Position numbers and translations under genes: made by a program. The notes beneath the pieces were generated by a model that was given only the letters and a program-made list of their open reading frames with translations, was not told where the DNA came from and did not search any database. A stretch of DNA of 64,000 nucleotides from SIG701 sp045577175 (lineage in GTDB: Bacteria > Bacillota > Clostridia > Oscillospirales > CAG-272). Location: assembly GCA_045577175.1 (NCBI GenBank), contig JAZNHT010000057.1, forward strand, positions 1 to 64,000, in the 5' to 3' direction. Below, one piece after another: positions 1 to 6,790 of the stretch (within the stretch, counting starts at the first letter, position 1; every line of letters starts with the position of its first letter).

Positions 1-149
1 CTTTTTTATAATCCCTTCGTCACGGAAAAGTAGCCACATCTGTGGCGGTAGAGCGAGTTTGCAAGTGTCAAATGTTTCAGAGGGCTTTCAGCCCTGCCGG
101 TAACAGGTCCTTATAGGGCTGAGCAAACCACCGGCTTAGCCGGTGGTTA
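1..149 (+). mobile_element. Probable right end of an IS200/IS605-type element
   Basis: No complete gene is present here. The stretch is a run of short hairpins (CCACATCTGTGG near 32-43, AGGGCTTTCAGCCCT near 83-97) and ends in a perfect palindromic hairpin at 126-148. A stem-rich segment ending in one terminal hairpin is how the right end of IS200/IS605 elements looks. In TnpB-carrying members the same segment is the scaffold of the guide RNA. Frame 1 is open from the window edge to a stop at 31-33 and could be the end of a tnpB gene, but it is too short to recognise. The element would lie mainly to the left of the window. Alternative: a stand-alone structured intergenic repeat. Confidence 0.35.
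126..148. repeat. Palindromic hairpin, copy 1
   Basis: A 10-bp perfect stem (ACCACCGGCT, with its complement) lies just downstream of the serpin stop codon. The core reappears as its exact reverse complement at 12299-12321. Relative to the serpin and rhaB genes, both copies therefore sit downstream in the same orientation. Neither has a proper T-tract, so a repeat or transposon end is more likely than a classical terminator. Confidence 0.6.
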
Positions 150-155
150 TGATTT

Positions 156-1400
156 TTAGTTTACAGTCATTACCGTGCCGATGAAGAACGGCAGATTCGT
201 TTCGCAGTCAATAAGCATATACAAAAACGGGCGGTCGAGGTATACATACTTCGGATCGATGACCTCTCTTGCCGATTCATCGGTCATTTCCACCACGGTG
301 GCGGCACCGGCTTTTGTGCCCCGTTCGTCCACGCAGATGAACGTCTTGTGCAGTACGCGGTTTATGAAAATATTGCCGGCTGTGGAGTGTCCGAGCTTGG
401 AGAAATCGGCAGCCGCACCGTCGAAGGCATCCGGCATCCCCATTTCGGCGAGGATTTGGCTCATCTCCACATCGTATTCCGTCTCGAATTTCGGGATCGC
501 GGTGTAGACCGCCGCGCTCTGCGCGTTTGTCAGAAGCCCGTGCACGCTTTCGCCGCTGAGTGATGACGCGTATTCGGCGACGGTCATTCCCTCATTCGGC
601 AAAAGGGCGGCGAACGCATATTTCTGTCCGGCGTAGTATTTGATAAAGCCTTCGGCGTTTCCGTCATTGAGATACAGCGCTTCCTCCGAATACATCATCT
701 CGGCGGATTGCTCCGTGCCGTTTTCCGTGGTGAACGTGCCCGTGCGCACCTGCGATTCAAAATAAATCTCCTGCCATTCGGCATCAAATGCGAGCGCATT
801 GATGAGATACATCACGGCGGCGGCAGGAATCTCGTTCAGAATGTCCTTGATCATGCCGTCCGTGTGTTCTTCCACCCATGCGTTGATCTCTTGGCAGGTC
901 TCCTCGTTAAACGGAGCGCGGTAGATATCCGCGCCGTAGTAATCCGCGTTTGTCTGCAAAAAATCCGCCTGGACCGTGAAGCGCTCGTCCTCCGTGAACC
1001 AGATCGAATTGGCAAGACTGAGCTTGTATTTTTCCCCTTGGGGAAGATTTTTCATATAGCTTGAGATCCAGCCGTTCAAATCCGCAATCGGCATCCCCAG
1101 CACGTTTTCCATCTGCGCGAGCGTGTTGCCCTCCGCGCCGTTTGCCGTCATCGACAGCGCAACGAGGACGGACAGCGGAGAGATCAGCGTGTTTTCTCCG
1201 TCATCCGGACTTGCTTTGAACAGCCGTACGGCAAAATCGGTCACGGCATCATCGCTTACGTCGGTGAGTGCGGGCGTATCGGTGCGTTGTGCATTCGGGG
1301 TGACGTTCTCCATGAGGTTTTCCGCCTGCGGCGTCTGTGCGCATCCCACCAAAGGAAAGAGGAGGATGCATAGTAAAAAAAGGCTGAGGCATCGTTTCAT
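156..1400 (-). CDS. Serpin-family protease inhibitor, lipoprotein
   Basis: This 414-residue protein begins with a lipoprotein signal (hydrophobic run ending LVGCAQ, lipidated Cys about residue 20), so it should be anchored outside the membrane. The body is a full-length serpin: the NALAFDAEWQ segment near 200 and the C-terminal hinge VDERGTKAGAATVVEMT, followed by RPFLYMLID and FIGTV, are serpin signatures. The small-residue hinge (GTKAGAATVV) suggests an inhibitory, not merely structural, serpin. Target specificity cannot be read safely. In gut bacteria such serpins are thought to protect against host or competitor serine proteases. An AAAGGAG site precedes the ATG. It is transcribed alone, toward the left edge. 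Confidence 0.9.
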   Translation of the reverse strand: MKRCLSLFLLCILLFPLVGCAQTPQAENLMENVTPNAQRTDTPALTDVSDDAVTDFAVRLFKASPDDGENTLISPLSVLVALSMTANGAEGNTLAQMENVLGMPIADLNGWISSYMKNLPQGEKYKLSLANSIWFTEDERFTVQADFLQTNADYYGADIYRAPFNEETCQEINAWVEEHTDGMIKDILNEIPAAAVMYLINALAFDAEWQEIYFESQVRTGTFTTENGTEQSAEMMYSEEALYLNDGNAEGFIKYYAGQKYAFAALLPNEGMTVAEYASSLSGESVHGLLTNAQSAAVYTAIPKFETEYDVEMSQILAEMGMPDAFDGAAADFSKLGHSTAGNIFINRVLHKTFICVDERGTKAGAATVVEMTDESAREVIDPKYVYLDRPFLYMLIDCETNLPFFIGTVMTVN

Positions 1401-1468
1401 TTTGATCGGCTCCTTTCCGTTTTACCTTTTAGACGGGCAGTTTTGGGAAAAGTTCCCGCTATTATTTC

Positions 1469-1497
1469 TTGCGCTTCCCGGGCAGATGTGGTATAAT
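1469..1497 (+). promoter_or_regulatory. SigA promoter for the TRIC-family gene
   Basis: TTGCGC at 1469-1474 and TATAAT at 1492-1497 with a 17-bp spacer. The GTG start of the gene is 20 bases downstream. Confidence 0.7.
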
Positions 1498-1517
1498 AAA
1501 CCGAAGGCGGTGATTGT

Positions 1518-2162
1518 GTGATTAATGAAATCGTAATTGATGTGATGGAGTGGATCGGGACAATCGCATTTGCGGTTTCCGGCTCTCTGGTTGCCATCAA
1601 ATGTTCTCTGGATCTGTTTGGTGTGCTGATCGTCGGCTGTGTGACGGCTATCGGAGGCGGTATTACAAGAGATCTCCTGATCGGGCGGATTCCGCCGCAG
1701 ATTTTTTTCAGTCCGTATATTCTGATTGTGGCGTTTGCAACCTCACTTTTAGTATTTGCGATCGCTTACATATACCGAAAGAAATTCGAAAGCCTGCGCG
1801 AGCGAATCGAGAGCATTAATGTGTTTTTTGACGCGCTCGGACTTGCGGCGTTCTCCATCACGGGCGTTGAGATCGCGTGTGGGGCGGGGTACGCGGAGCA
1901 CGTGATCCTCACACTAACGCTCGGTGTGTTAACCGGAGTCGGCGGCGGCGTTTTGCGTGATGTTCTCGTCAATGAAAAACCATACATCCTGACGAGGCAT
2001 ATCTACGCCGTGGCGTCGATTATCGGCAGTCTTGTTTATTATGCAGTGAGCGTCCGGCTGGATCGCCGCGTGCTCGGCACGTTCGTTTCCCTTGGATGTA
2101 CGATTCTGATTCGTATGCTTGCTGCCAAGTATCGCTGGAAACTGCCGAAGATCAAGTTTTGA
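1518..2162 (+). CDS. TRIC/UPF0126-family membrane protein (YadS/YicG-like)
   Basis: This 214-residue, very hydrophobic protein has the two-fold internal repeat of the UPF0126/TRIC family: GGGITRDLLIGRIPP near residue 47 and GGGVLRDVLVNEKP near 132, each Gly-rich motif between membrane helices. About seven membrane segments are visible. Family members are small trimeric channels; eukaryotic TRICs conduct potassium, and some bacterial relatives have been linked to glycine uptake, so the substrate is left open. The start is GTG, chosen because AAGGCGG lies 7 bases upstream. It is a single gene with its own promoter and terminator. Confidence 0.85.
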   Translation: MINEIVIDVMEWIGTIAFAVSGSLVAIKCSLDLFGVLIVGCVTAIGGGITRDLLIGRIPPQIFFSPYILIVAFATSLLVFAIAYIYRKKFESLRERIESINVFFDALGLAAFSITGVEIACGAGYAEHVILTLTLGVLTGVGGGVLRDVLVNEKPYILTRHIYAVASIIGSLVYYAVSVRLDRRVLGTFVSLGCTILIRMLAAKYRWKLPKIKF

Positions 2163-2190
2163 GTAGTGCTGATCCATGCGAACGAGTTAC

Positions 2191-2222
2191 AGGGCTGTCA
2201 CCTATGCGACAGCCCTGCTTTT
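2191..2222 (+). terminator. Terminator after the TRIC-family gene
   Basis: Stem AGGGCTGTC/GACAGCCCT around a short loop, followed by a T-rich stretch. Confidence 0.65.
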
Positions 2223-2310
2223 ATTATTTCCGGATATCCTTCATGTGCTTAGTGCGTGTTTCGTCTGGAAAATGACTTCTTCTGTCAAAAAGGGAGACTC
2301 TGCTTCCAAC

Positions 2311-2346
2311 CAAACGGAGAATTTTTTTGTGCCGATTCTCCGTTTG
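2311..2346. repeat. Inverted repeat upstream of the HTH/beta-helix promoter
   Basis: CAAACGGAGAAT and its exact complement ATTCTCCGTTTG flank a T-rich 12-base loop and end six bases before the -35 box of the next promoter. It could be a regulator binding site, perhaps autoregulatory for the HTH protein downstream, or a second terminator. Confidence 0.4.
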
Positions 2347-2351
2347 TTCTA

Positions 2352-2380
2352 TTTACAAACCGTTCCGCGTCCTGTATAAT
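2352..2380 (+). promoter_or_regulatory. SigA promoter for the HTH/beta-helix gene
   Basis: TTTACA at 2352-2357 and TATAAT at 2375-2380, 17-bp spacer, 47 bases before the start codon. Confidence 0.7.
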
Positions 2381-2427
2381 GAAATCACAAAATCGGTTTT
2401 GCAAATGATTTTTATGGAGGGTACACT

Positions 2428-3348
2428 ATGACAATCGGAAAAAGAATTGCGGAGCTCCGTTGGGAGAAGGGGCTGACGCAGAGTGCGCTCGGCGAGCTGC
2501 TCGGCGTTTCCAATCAGGCCGTTTCCAAGTGGGAGTCGGATATGACGGCACCGGATATTCTGCTTTTGCCTAAAATCGCAGATGTGTTCGGATGCACCAT
2601 CGATTCGCTGTTTGAGCGCGAGGGGGCGTCTCAGGCATCGGAGGAAGGGAACACGATCTTTCTGCCGTGGGAGGATGACGGCGTGATCCGCGGCGTTGTC
2701 TTTGAAGGCAGAAAACTGCTCAAAAGCATGGCGGACATGAGCCGTTTCACCTTTGAAATCGTCGGAGAAGCGGCGGATGTGACCGCGCATTGCAGTCTTT
2801 CCGTGAAAGGATCGGTAAACGGCAAGTGCGAGGCAAACGGCAGCATTTCTGTGGGTGGTGATGTCTCCGGTAATATTGAAGCGAACGGAGGTGTCGCCGT
2901 GGGAAATCGTGTGACGGGAAACGTCAGCGCCTGCGGCGGTGTTTCCGTTGGCGGCGATGTCTCCGGCAATATTGAGGCAAACGGCGGTGTGACTGTGGAC
3001 GGTGGCTGCGGTGGACATATCGAAACAAACGGTGCGGTCACTGTGAGCGGCGACTGCGGCGGCAATATCGAAACAAACGGCGATGTCAGTGTCGGCGGCA
3101 GCTTGGACGGAAACATCGAGACGGGAGGCGAGGTCACCGTCGGCGGCGACTGCGGCGGCAATATCGAAACGGAAGACGAGGTTACCGTCGGCGGCAGCTG
3201 CCACGGGCATATCGAAACGGAGAGAGACGTTACCGTCGGCGGCAGCTGCGGCGATATTGAAGCAGAGGGCAACGTTACCGTGTGCGGTGACTGCCGCGGC
3301 AATATCGAAGCCGAGGGCGACGTAATCATCAAAGGAGAAAAGGCATAA
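2428..3348 (+). CDS. XRE-type HTH regulator fused to a bactofilin-like beta-helix
   Basis: Residues 1-62 are a typical XRE/Cro helix-turn-helix (GLTQSALGELLGVSNQAVSKWE). A linker of about 50 residues follows. Residues from about 118 to the end are some eight tandem repeats of about 22-23 residues with the pattern VTVGGDCGGNIETNG, regular alternation of V/I, G and N, as in right-handed beta-helices such as bactofilins. No signal peptide or membrane segment is seen, so it should be cytoplasmic. Bactofilin-like helices polymerise, so a multimerising DNA-binding protein or a DNA-to-scaffold tether are plausible inferences. GGAGGG lies 6 bases before the ATG. The repeats are well conserved at DNA level, suggesting recent internal duplication. 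Confidence 0.8.
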   Translation: MTIGKRIAELRWEKGLTQSALGELLGVSNQAVSKWESDMTAPDILLLPKIADVFGCTIDSLFEREGASQASEEGNTIFLPWEDDGVIRGVVFEGRKLLKSMADMSRFTFEIVGEAADVTAHCSLSVKGSVNGKCEANGSISVGGDVSGNIEANGGVAVGNRVTGNVSACGGVSVGGDVSGNIEANGGVTVDGGCGGHIETNGAVTVSGDCGGNIETNGDVSVGGSLDGNIETGGEVTVGGDCGGNIETEDEVTVGGSCHGHIETERDVTVGGSCGDIEAEGNVTVCGDCRGNIEAEGDVIIKGEKA

Positions 3349-3362
3349 GCGGAAAAATCACC

Positions 3363-3649
3363 CGTTGGCGTACCTGTCGCAGGCAGGTACGCCAACGAAA
3401 TTTTCCCTTTCGGGCAAGTGAAATCGCTTCGCGGTGAAATATTTGCTCCGCAAATGTGAAATGTCCGCCTACGCGGACGTGGGCAAATTTCATTTCACAT
3501 CGGGCAAGGCGAGATATTTCACAATGTGCGGCAGCACAGTATTTCACGTTTTGCGAAAGCAAAGCATTTCACTATATGTATTTGTGTCCGCAAATACAGT
3601 GCTTGTCAAGAAAAAGGACGAGGAATTTTTGCAATTCTTCGTCCTTTTC
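3363..3649. repeat. Array of short hairpins with GTGAAAT/ATTTCAC spacers
   Basis: This non-coding stretch starts with a 14-bp perfect stem (3363-3397) that may terminate the preceding gene. Small hairpins follow at 3441-3455, 3463-3478, 3525-3536, 3550-3563 and 3579-3598. They are separated by GTGAAAT three times (3418, 3434, 3456), then by its complement ATTTCAC four times (3492, 3516, 3541, 3566), so the whole array is itself a large imperfect inverted repeat. It ends in a terminator-like stem at 3611-3649. Short open frames crossing it lack ribosome-binding sites and are not called. Confidence 0.7.
3611..3649 (+). terminator. Terminator-like hairpin at the end of the hairpin array
   Basis: AAAAGGACGAGGAAT pairs with ATTCTTCGTCCTTTT, allowing a small mismatch, followed by CCTG. 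A and T runs flank both sides, so it could act on either strand. Confidence 0.5.
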
Positions 3650-3732
3650 CTGTCGGTAGGTCTGTCCTGCTCTATCGCAGGTCTCCTTCGGGGTGGTTTT
3701 TCTCCGTTTGTAGCGAAAATGCGTCAAAAGTA

Positions 3733-3761
3733 TTGCAAAATCGTGAATAATGTGATACACT
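3733..3761 (+). promoter_or_regulatory. Probable promoter for the YwaF-like gene
   Basis: TTGCAA at 3733-3738 and TACACT at 3756-3761 with 17-bp spacing; the -10 box is weak. Confidence 0.45.
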
Positions 3762-3807
3762 ATATCAAACTGCGCCTCGACGCAACATGACAGAATGGAG
3801 AATCATC

Positions 3808-4572
3808 ATGGTTTGGGGATCGTTTGGTTTTGTGCATATCCTGTCGCTGTTTCTTTCCGCCGGAATGATTGTCGGACTGTATTTTTTTCTGCGCCACCGT
3901 TCGGAGAAGGTGCAGACTGCCTTACTCGGCGTCCTTTCTTTTGCCGGAATTGCGGCGATTTTCTTCAATCTTTTTATGTGGGGATCGCCTCTGGAGTATC
4001 TGCCTTTCCATCTTTGCTCGCTCACGGCAATGGTTTTGCCCTTCGCCGTCTTTACGAAAAATAAGATTCTGAACAATCTTCTGCTTCTGTGGGGCTTCGG
4101 GGCACTGCTCGCCCTCGTTGTCAACGACGCACAGGCGAATTTTGAAATCGCAAGCCTCACGTTCTGGTTTTATTACCTGCCGCATACGCTCGAATTTGGC
4201 GTGATCGTTCTCATGTTCCTCCTCAAACGCGCCGTTATGGACGTCCGCTGTATCCTTCCCACGGTCGGGAGTACGTTCGCGGTGTACACCTGCGTGCATT
4301 TTATCAATCTTCTGGTCAATGCGCACTGTGCGAAGCACCGGATCCTTGATTGGGCGGGGGATGTGGTTCGCGTTAATTATATGTACTCCCTCTTTTCGGA
4401 GAATCCCGTGCTCGATCTGCTTTACACCGTGCCGTATTGGTATATGTTCGGCACAATTCCGATCATTGCCGTCTATCTCAGTCTTGTGTACTGCCGGCAG
4501 ATTGTCGGTATCGTGCGTGCGTATCGGGCAAAAAAACATCGGGCGACATCGGAGAACTGTACAAAATTATAA
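3808..4572 (+). CDS. YwaF/TMEM164-like integral membrane protein
   Basis: This 254-residue protein has about seven hydrophobic helices and a short basic C-terminus. The layout, with HI in helix 1, a conserved LPFHLCS segment near residue 65 and HTLEFG near 125, resembles the YwaF (TIGR02206) family. These proteins have no assigned function in bacteria. The ATG at 3808 was chosen because GGAG lies 7 bases upstream; an in-frame ATG at 3787 has no such site. Monocistronic. The family assignment rests on pattern only, so moderate confidence. Confidence 0.6.
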   Translation: MVWGSFGFVHILSLFLSAGMIVGLYFFLRHRSEKVQTALLGVLSFAGIAAIFFNLFMWGSPLEYLPFHLCSLTAMVLPFAVFTKNKILNNLLLLWGFGALLALVVNDAQANFEIASLTFWFYYLPHTLEFGVIVLMFLLKRAVMDVRCILPTVGSTFAVYTCVHFINLLVNAHCAKHRILDWAGDVVRVNYMYSLFSENPVLDLLYTVPYWYMFGTIPIIAVYLSLVYCRQIVGIVRAYRAKKHRATSENCTKL

Positions 4573-4592
4573 ATTCAGTGCCGAAAAATGCA

Positions 4593-4621
4593 TTGTGTTT
4601 TCGTCTTTCGCACCGTATAAT
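4593..4621 (+). promoter_or_regulatory. SigA promoter for the GH109-like gene
   Basis: TTGTGT at 4593-4598 and TATAAT at 4616-4621, 17-bp spacer. Confidence 0.6.
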
Positions 4622-4660
4622 AAGTGTACAAAAACATACTTCCCGTAAGGAGAATGCATC

Positions 4661-5911
4661 ATGAAAGAAAGAGTCAGAATCGGTTACGTCGGTCTCGGCA
4701 GACGGGGCAAGGGCATCGTCCGCCATTTTGCGAAAATGCCTGAGGCGGAGATCGTGTATCTGTGCGACAAATCCGCGGAGAGACTGAAAAACGGGCAGAA
4801 CACCGTCATCGAGCACGGCGGATACGCACCGCGCCTTACAACGGAGTACAGCGACATTATAAACGATCCGACGATTGACGCAGTCGTTATCATGATCGGC
4901 TGGAGCGGTCGTCCGCAGATGGCGATTGAGGCGATGCGCGCGGGCAAATATGCCGCCGTGGAGGTCGGGTGCGCGGACACGCTGGATGAGTGTTGGGAGC
5001 TGATCCGCACCTATGAGGAGACGGGGATGCCCCTTATGATGCTGGAAAACTGCTGCTACGATCACCGTGAGATGACGCTTCTCCATATGGTGAAAAAGGG
5101 CATCTTCGGCGAGGTTGTGCACTGCACGGGCGGATACCACCACAATCTGAACGAAATCGAGCTTTTCAAGGATCTTGATAAAGAGGAGTTCCCGCACTAC
5201 CGCCTGAAGCAGTACAGGGAGAAAAACCGCGAAAACTATCCCACGCACGAGCTCGGTCCGATCTCGAAGATTCTTTCGATCAACCGCGGCAACCGCATGG
5301 TGAAGCTCATCTCCGTCGCCTCCAAAGCGGCAGGGATGAAGGCGTACGCGGCGGAGCATCTCGGCGAGGACAGTCCGTATGCGACGGATACGTACAAGCA
5401 GGGCGATATTGTGAACACGCTCATCACCTGCGCGGATGGCGCGACGATTCAGCTTACGCTGGATACGACGCTTCCGCGTGCGTATTACAGTCGCAACATC
5501 TCCGTGCGCGGCACGAAGGCGATGTCAAGCGAGGAAAGACGCGTGATCTTCATCGAGGGCATGAAGGAGCCTGTTGAAAACAACGAGGCGGAGATGTTTG
5601 AAAAATACGAGCATCCGCTTTATGAGGAGTACAAAAACTGCAAGGTCAAGGACGCGCACGGCGGCATGGACTGGCTTGTGTGCCGCGCGTTTATCGATGC
5701 GGTGCGCCGCGAGGTGAACACGCCGATCGATGCGTACGATACGGTCACGTGGATGGCGATCGGCGCGCTGTCTGCGCAGTCGATAAGGACGGGCGCAAGC
5801 GTCGATTTCCCCGATTTTACAAACGGAAAGTGGGAGAACCGTGAGGCGCCGACCGAGGGCAAATACTGCCTCGATAAAGTCTGCATCGATCACGAAACGC
5901 CGATTGTCTGA
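4661..5911 (+). CDS. Gfo/Idh/MocA-family protein, GH109-like
   Basis: This 416-residue protein has an N-terminal Rossmann fold (GYVGLGRRGKG, dinucleotide loop) and the C-terminal alpha/beta domain of Gfo/Idh/MocA proteins. The stretches EVGCADTLDECW, MLENCCYDHREM and HCTGGYHHNL closely match GH109 alpha-N-acetylgalactosaminidases. Those enzymes are not dehydrogenases in net reaction: they use tightly bound NAD to cleave alpha-GalNAc, for instance on mucin or blood-group A glycans. There is no signal peptide, unlike several characterised GH109 enzymes, so a cytoplasmic glycosidase or a plain sugar oxidoreductase are both possible. AAGGAG precedes the ATG. A strong terminator separates it from the sugar-metabolism pair downstream. 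Confidence 0.8.
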   Translation: MKERVRIGYVGLGRRGKGIVRHFAKMPEAEIVYLCDKSAERLKNGQNTVIEHGGYAPRLTTEYSDIINDPTIDAVVIMIGWSGRPQMAIEAMRAGKYAAVEVGCADTLDECWELIRTYEETGMPLMMLENCCYDHREMTLLHMVKKGIFGEVVHCTGGYHHNLNEIELFKDLDKEEFPHYRLKQYREKNRENYPTHELGPISKILSINRGNRMVKLISVASKAAGMKAYAAEHLGEDSPYATDTYKQGDIVNTLITCADGATIQLTLDTTLPRAYYSRNISVRGTKAMSSEERRVIFIEGMKEPVENNEAEMFEKYEHPLYEEYKNCKVKDAHGGMDWLVCRAFIDAVRREVNTPIDAYDTVTWMAIGALSAQSIRTGASVDFPDFTNGKWENREAPTEGKYCLDKVCIDHETPIV

Positions 5912-5921
5912 TACTATGATA

Positions 5922-5949
5922 AAAGGAGGGAGGAAACTCCCTCCTTTTT
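5922..5949 (+). terminator. Terminator after the GH109-like gene
   Basis: AAGGAGGGA/TCCCTCCTT stem followed by a T-tract. Confidence 0.85.
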
Positions 5950-5953
5950 GTTA

Positions 5954-5982
5954 TTGACATCGCCGGAGGAATGTTTTATAAT
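5954..5982 (+). promoter_or_regulatory. Consensus SigA promoter for the isomerase/fusion operon
   Basis: Perfect TTGACA at 5954-5959 and TATAAT at 5977-5982, 17-bp spacer. It drives the next two genes. Confidence 0.85.
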
Positions 5983-6013
5983 ATGGGTATAAACCGAAAA
6001 GGGGGATATTTTT

Positions 6014-6790
6014 ATGGATAAAAGAATAGGCGTTCAGATGTTCACCGTGCGTGAGCATACGAAAACGGTCGCGGATTTTGCGGAGACCTGTAAGAAAATC
6101 GCACAGATGGGGTATACCACGGTGCAGATCTCGGGCACGCCGCTTGAGGCAAAGGATATGCGTCCCGTGCTCGATGCATACGGACTGAAGGTCGTCACCA
6201 CGCACAAGGGCTTTGCCGATTTTCAGAACAACCTCGCCGGGGTGATCGAGTATAACCGCATCCTCGGAAGCGAGCTCTGCGGCATGGGCTGTATCCCCGA
6301 GTGGGCGCGCGGAAGCCGCGAGGATGTGGACCGCTATATTGCGGAGGTCAACCGTATCGCCGCCATCCTCAAAAGCGAGGGAATGCGCTTCGGTCACCAT
6401 AACCATTCCTATGAATATATGCGTCACGAGGGCGGCTGCTCGTTCGACCGCATGGTCGCCGAGACGGATCCCGATGCCGTGTCGTTTATTCTCGATACGT
6501 ATTGGGTGCAGTTCAGCGGACGAAATCCCGAACGAGAGATCCGTGCGCTCGGCAAGCGTGCCGAGGTCGTGCATCTGAAGGATTACCGCATCGAGGTCGG
6601 CGACTGGAAAACGCCGAAAATGGGCGAGGTCGGCTCCGGTCAGCTTTACTGGGACGGGATTCTCGACGCCTGTGAGGATGCCGGTGTGAGCTGGGCAGTC
6701 GTTGAGCAGGATACGAACCACCTGAACGACGATCCGTTTGCGTCTCTCGCCGTCAGCCGCGCATATCTGAATGAGAAAGGATACCTGTAA
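6014..6790 (+). CDS. Sugar isomerase/epimerase-like TIM-barrel protein
   Basis: This 258-residue protein fits the xylose-isomerase-like TIM barrel (AP endonuclease 2 superfamily). Metal-site motifs of the family are visible: HHNHSYEY near residue 133, ILDTYWVQFSG near 162, HLKDY near 188 and VVEQD near 233. Family members interconvert keto- and aldo-sugars or epimerise sugar acids and inositols; the substrate cannot be read from sequence. The stop overlaps the start of the next gene by one base (TAATG), so the two are translated together. A GGGG-rich site precedes the ATG. The upstream GH109-like gene points to catabolism of glycan-derived sugars. Confidence 0.8.
   Translation: MDKRIGVQMFTVREHTKTVADFAETCKKIAQMGYTTVQISGTPLEAKDMRPVLDAYGLKVVTTHKGFADFQNNLAGVIEYNRILGSELCGMGCIPEWARGSREDVDRYIAEVNRIAAILKSEGMRFGHHNHSYEYMRHEGGCSFDRMVAETDPDAVSFILDTYWVQFSGRNPEREIRALGKRAEVVHLKDYRIEVGDWKTPKMGEVGSGQLYWDGILDACEDAGVSWAVVEQDTNHLNDDPFASLAVSRAYLNEKGYL

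Noticed and set aside
2176..2379. 67-codon open frame between the TRIC-family and HTH/beta-helix genes
   Set aside because: It covers a terminator and the next promoter and has no ribosome-binding site.
3434..3790. Short open frames through the hairpin array
   Set aside because: They cross repeated palindromes, have no ribosome-binding site and no family similarity.
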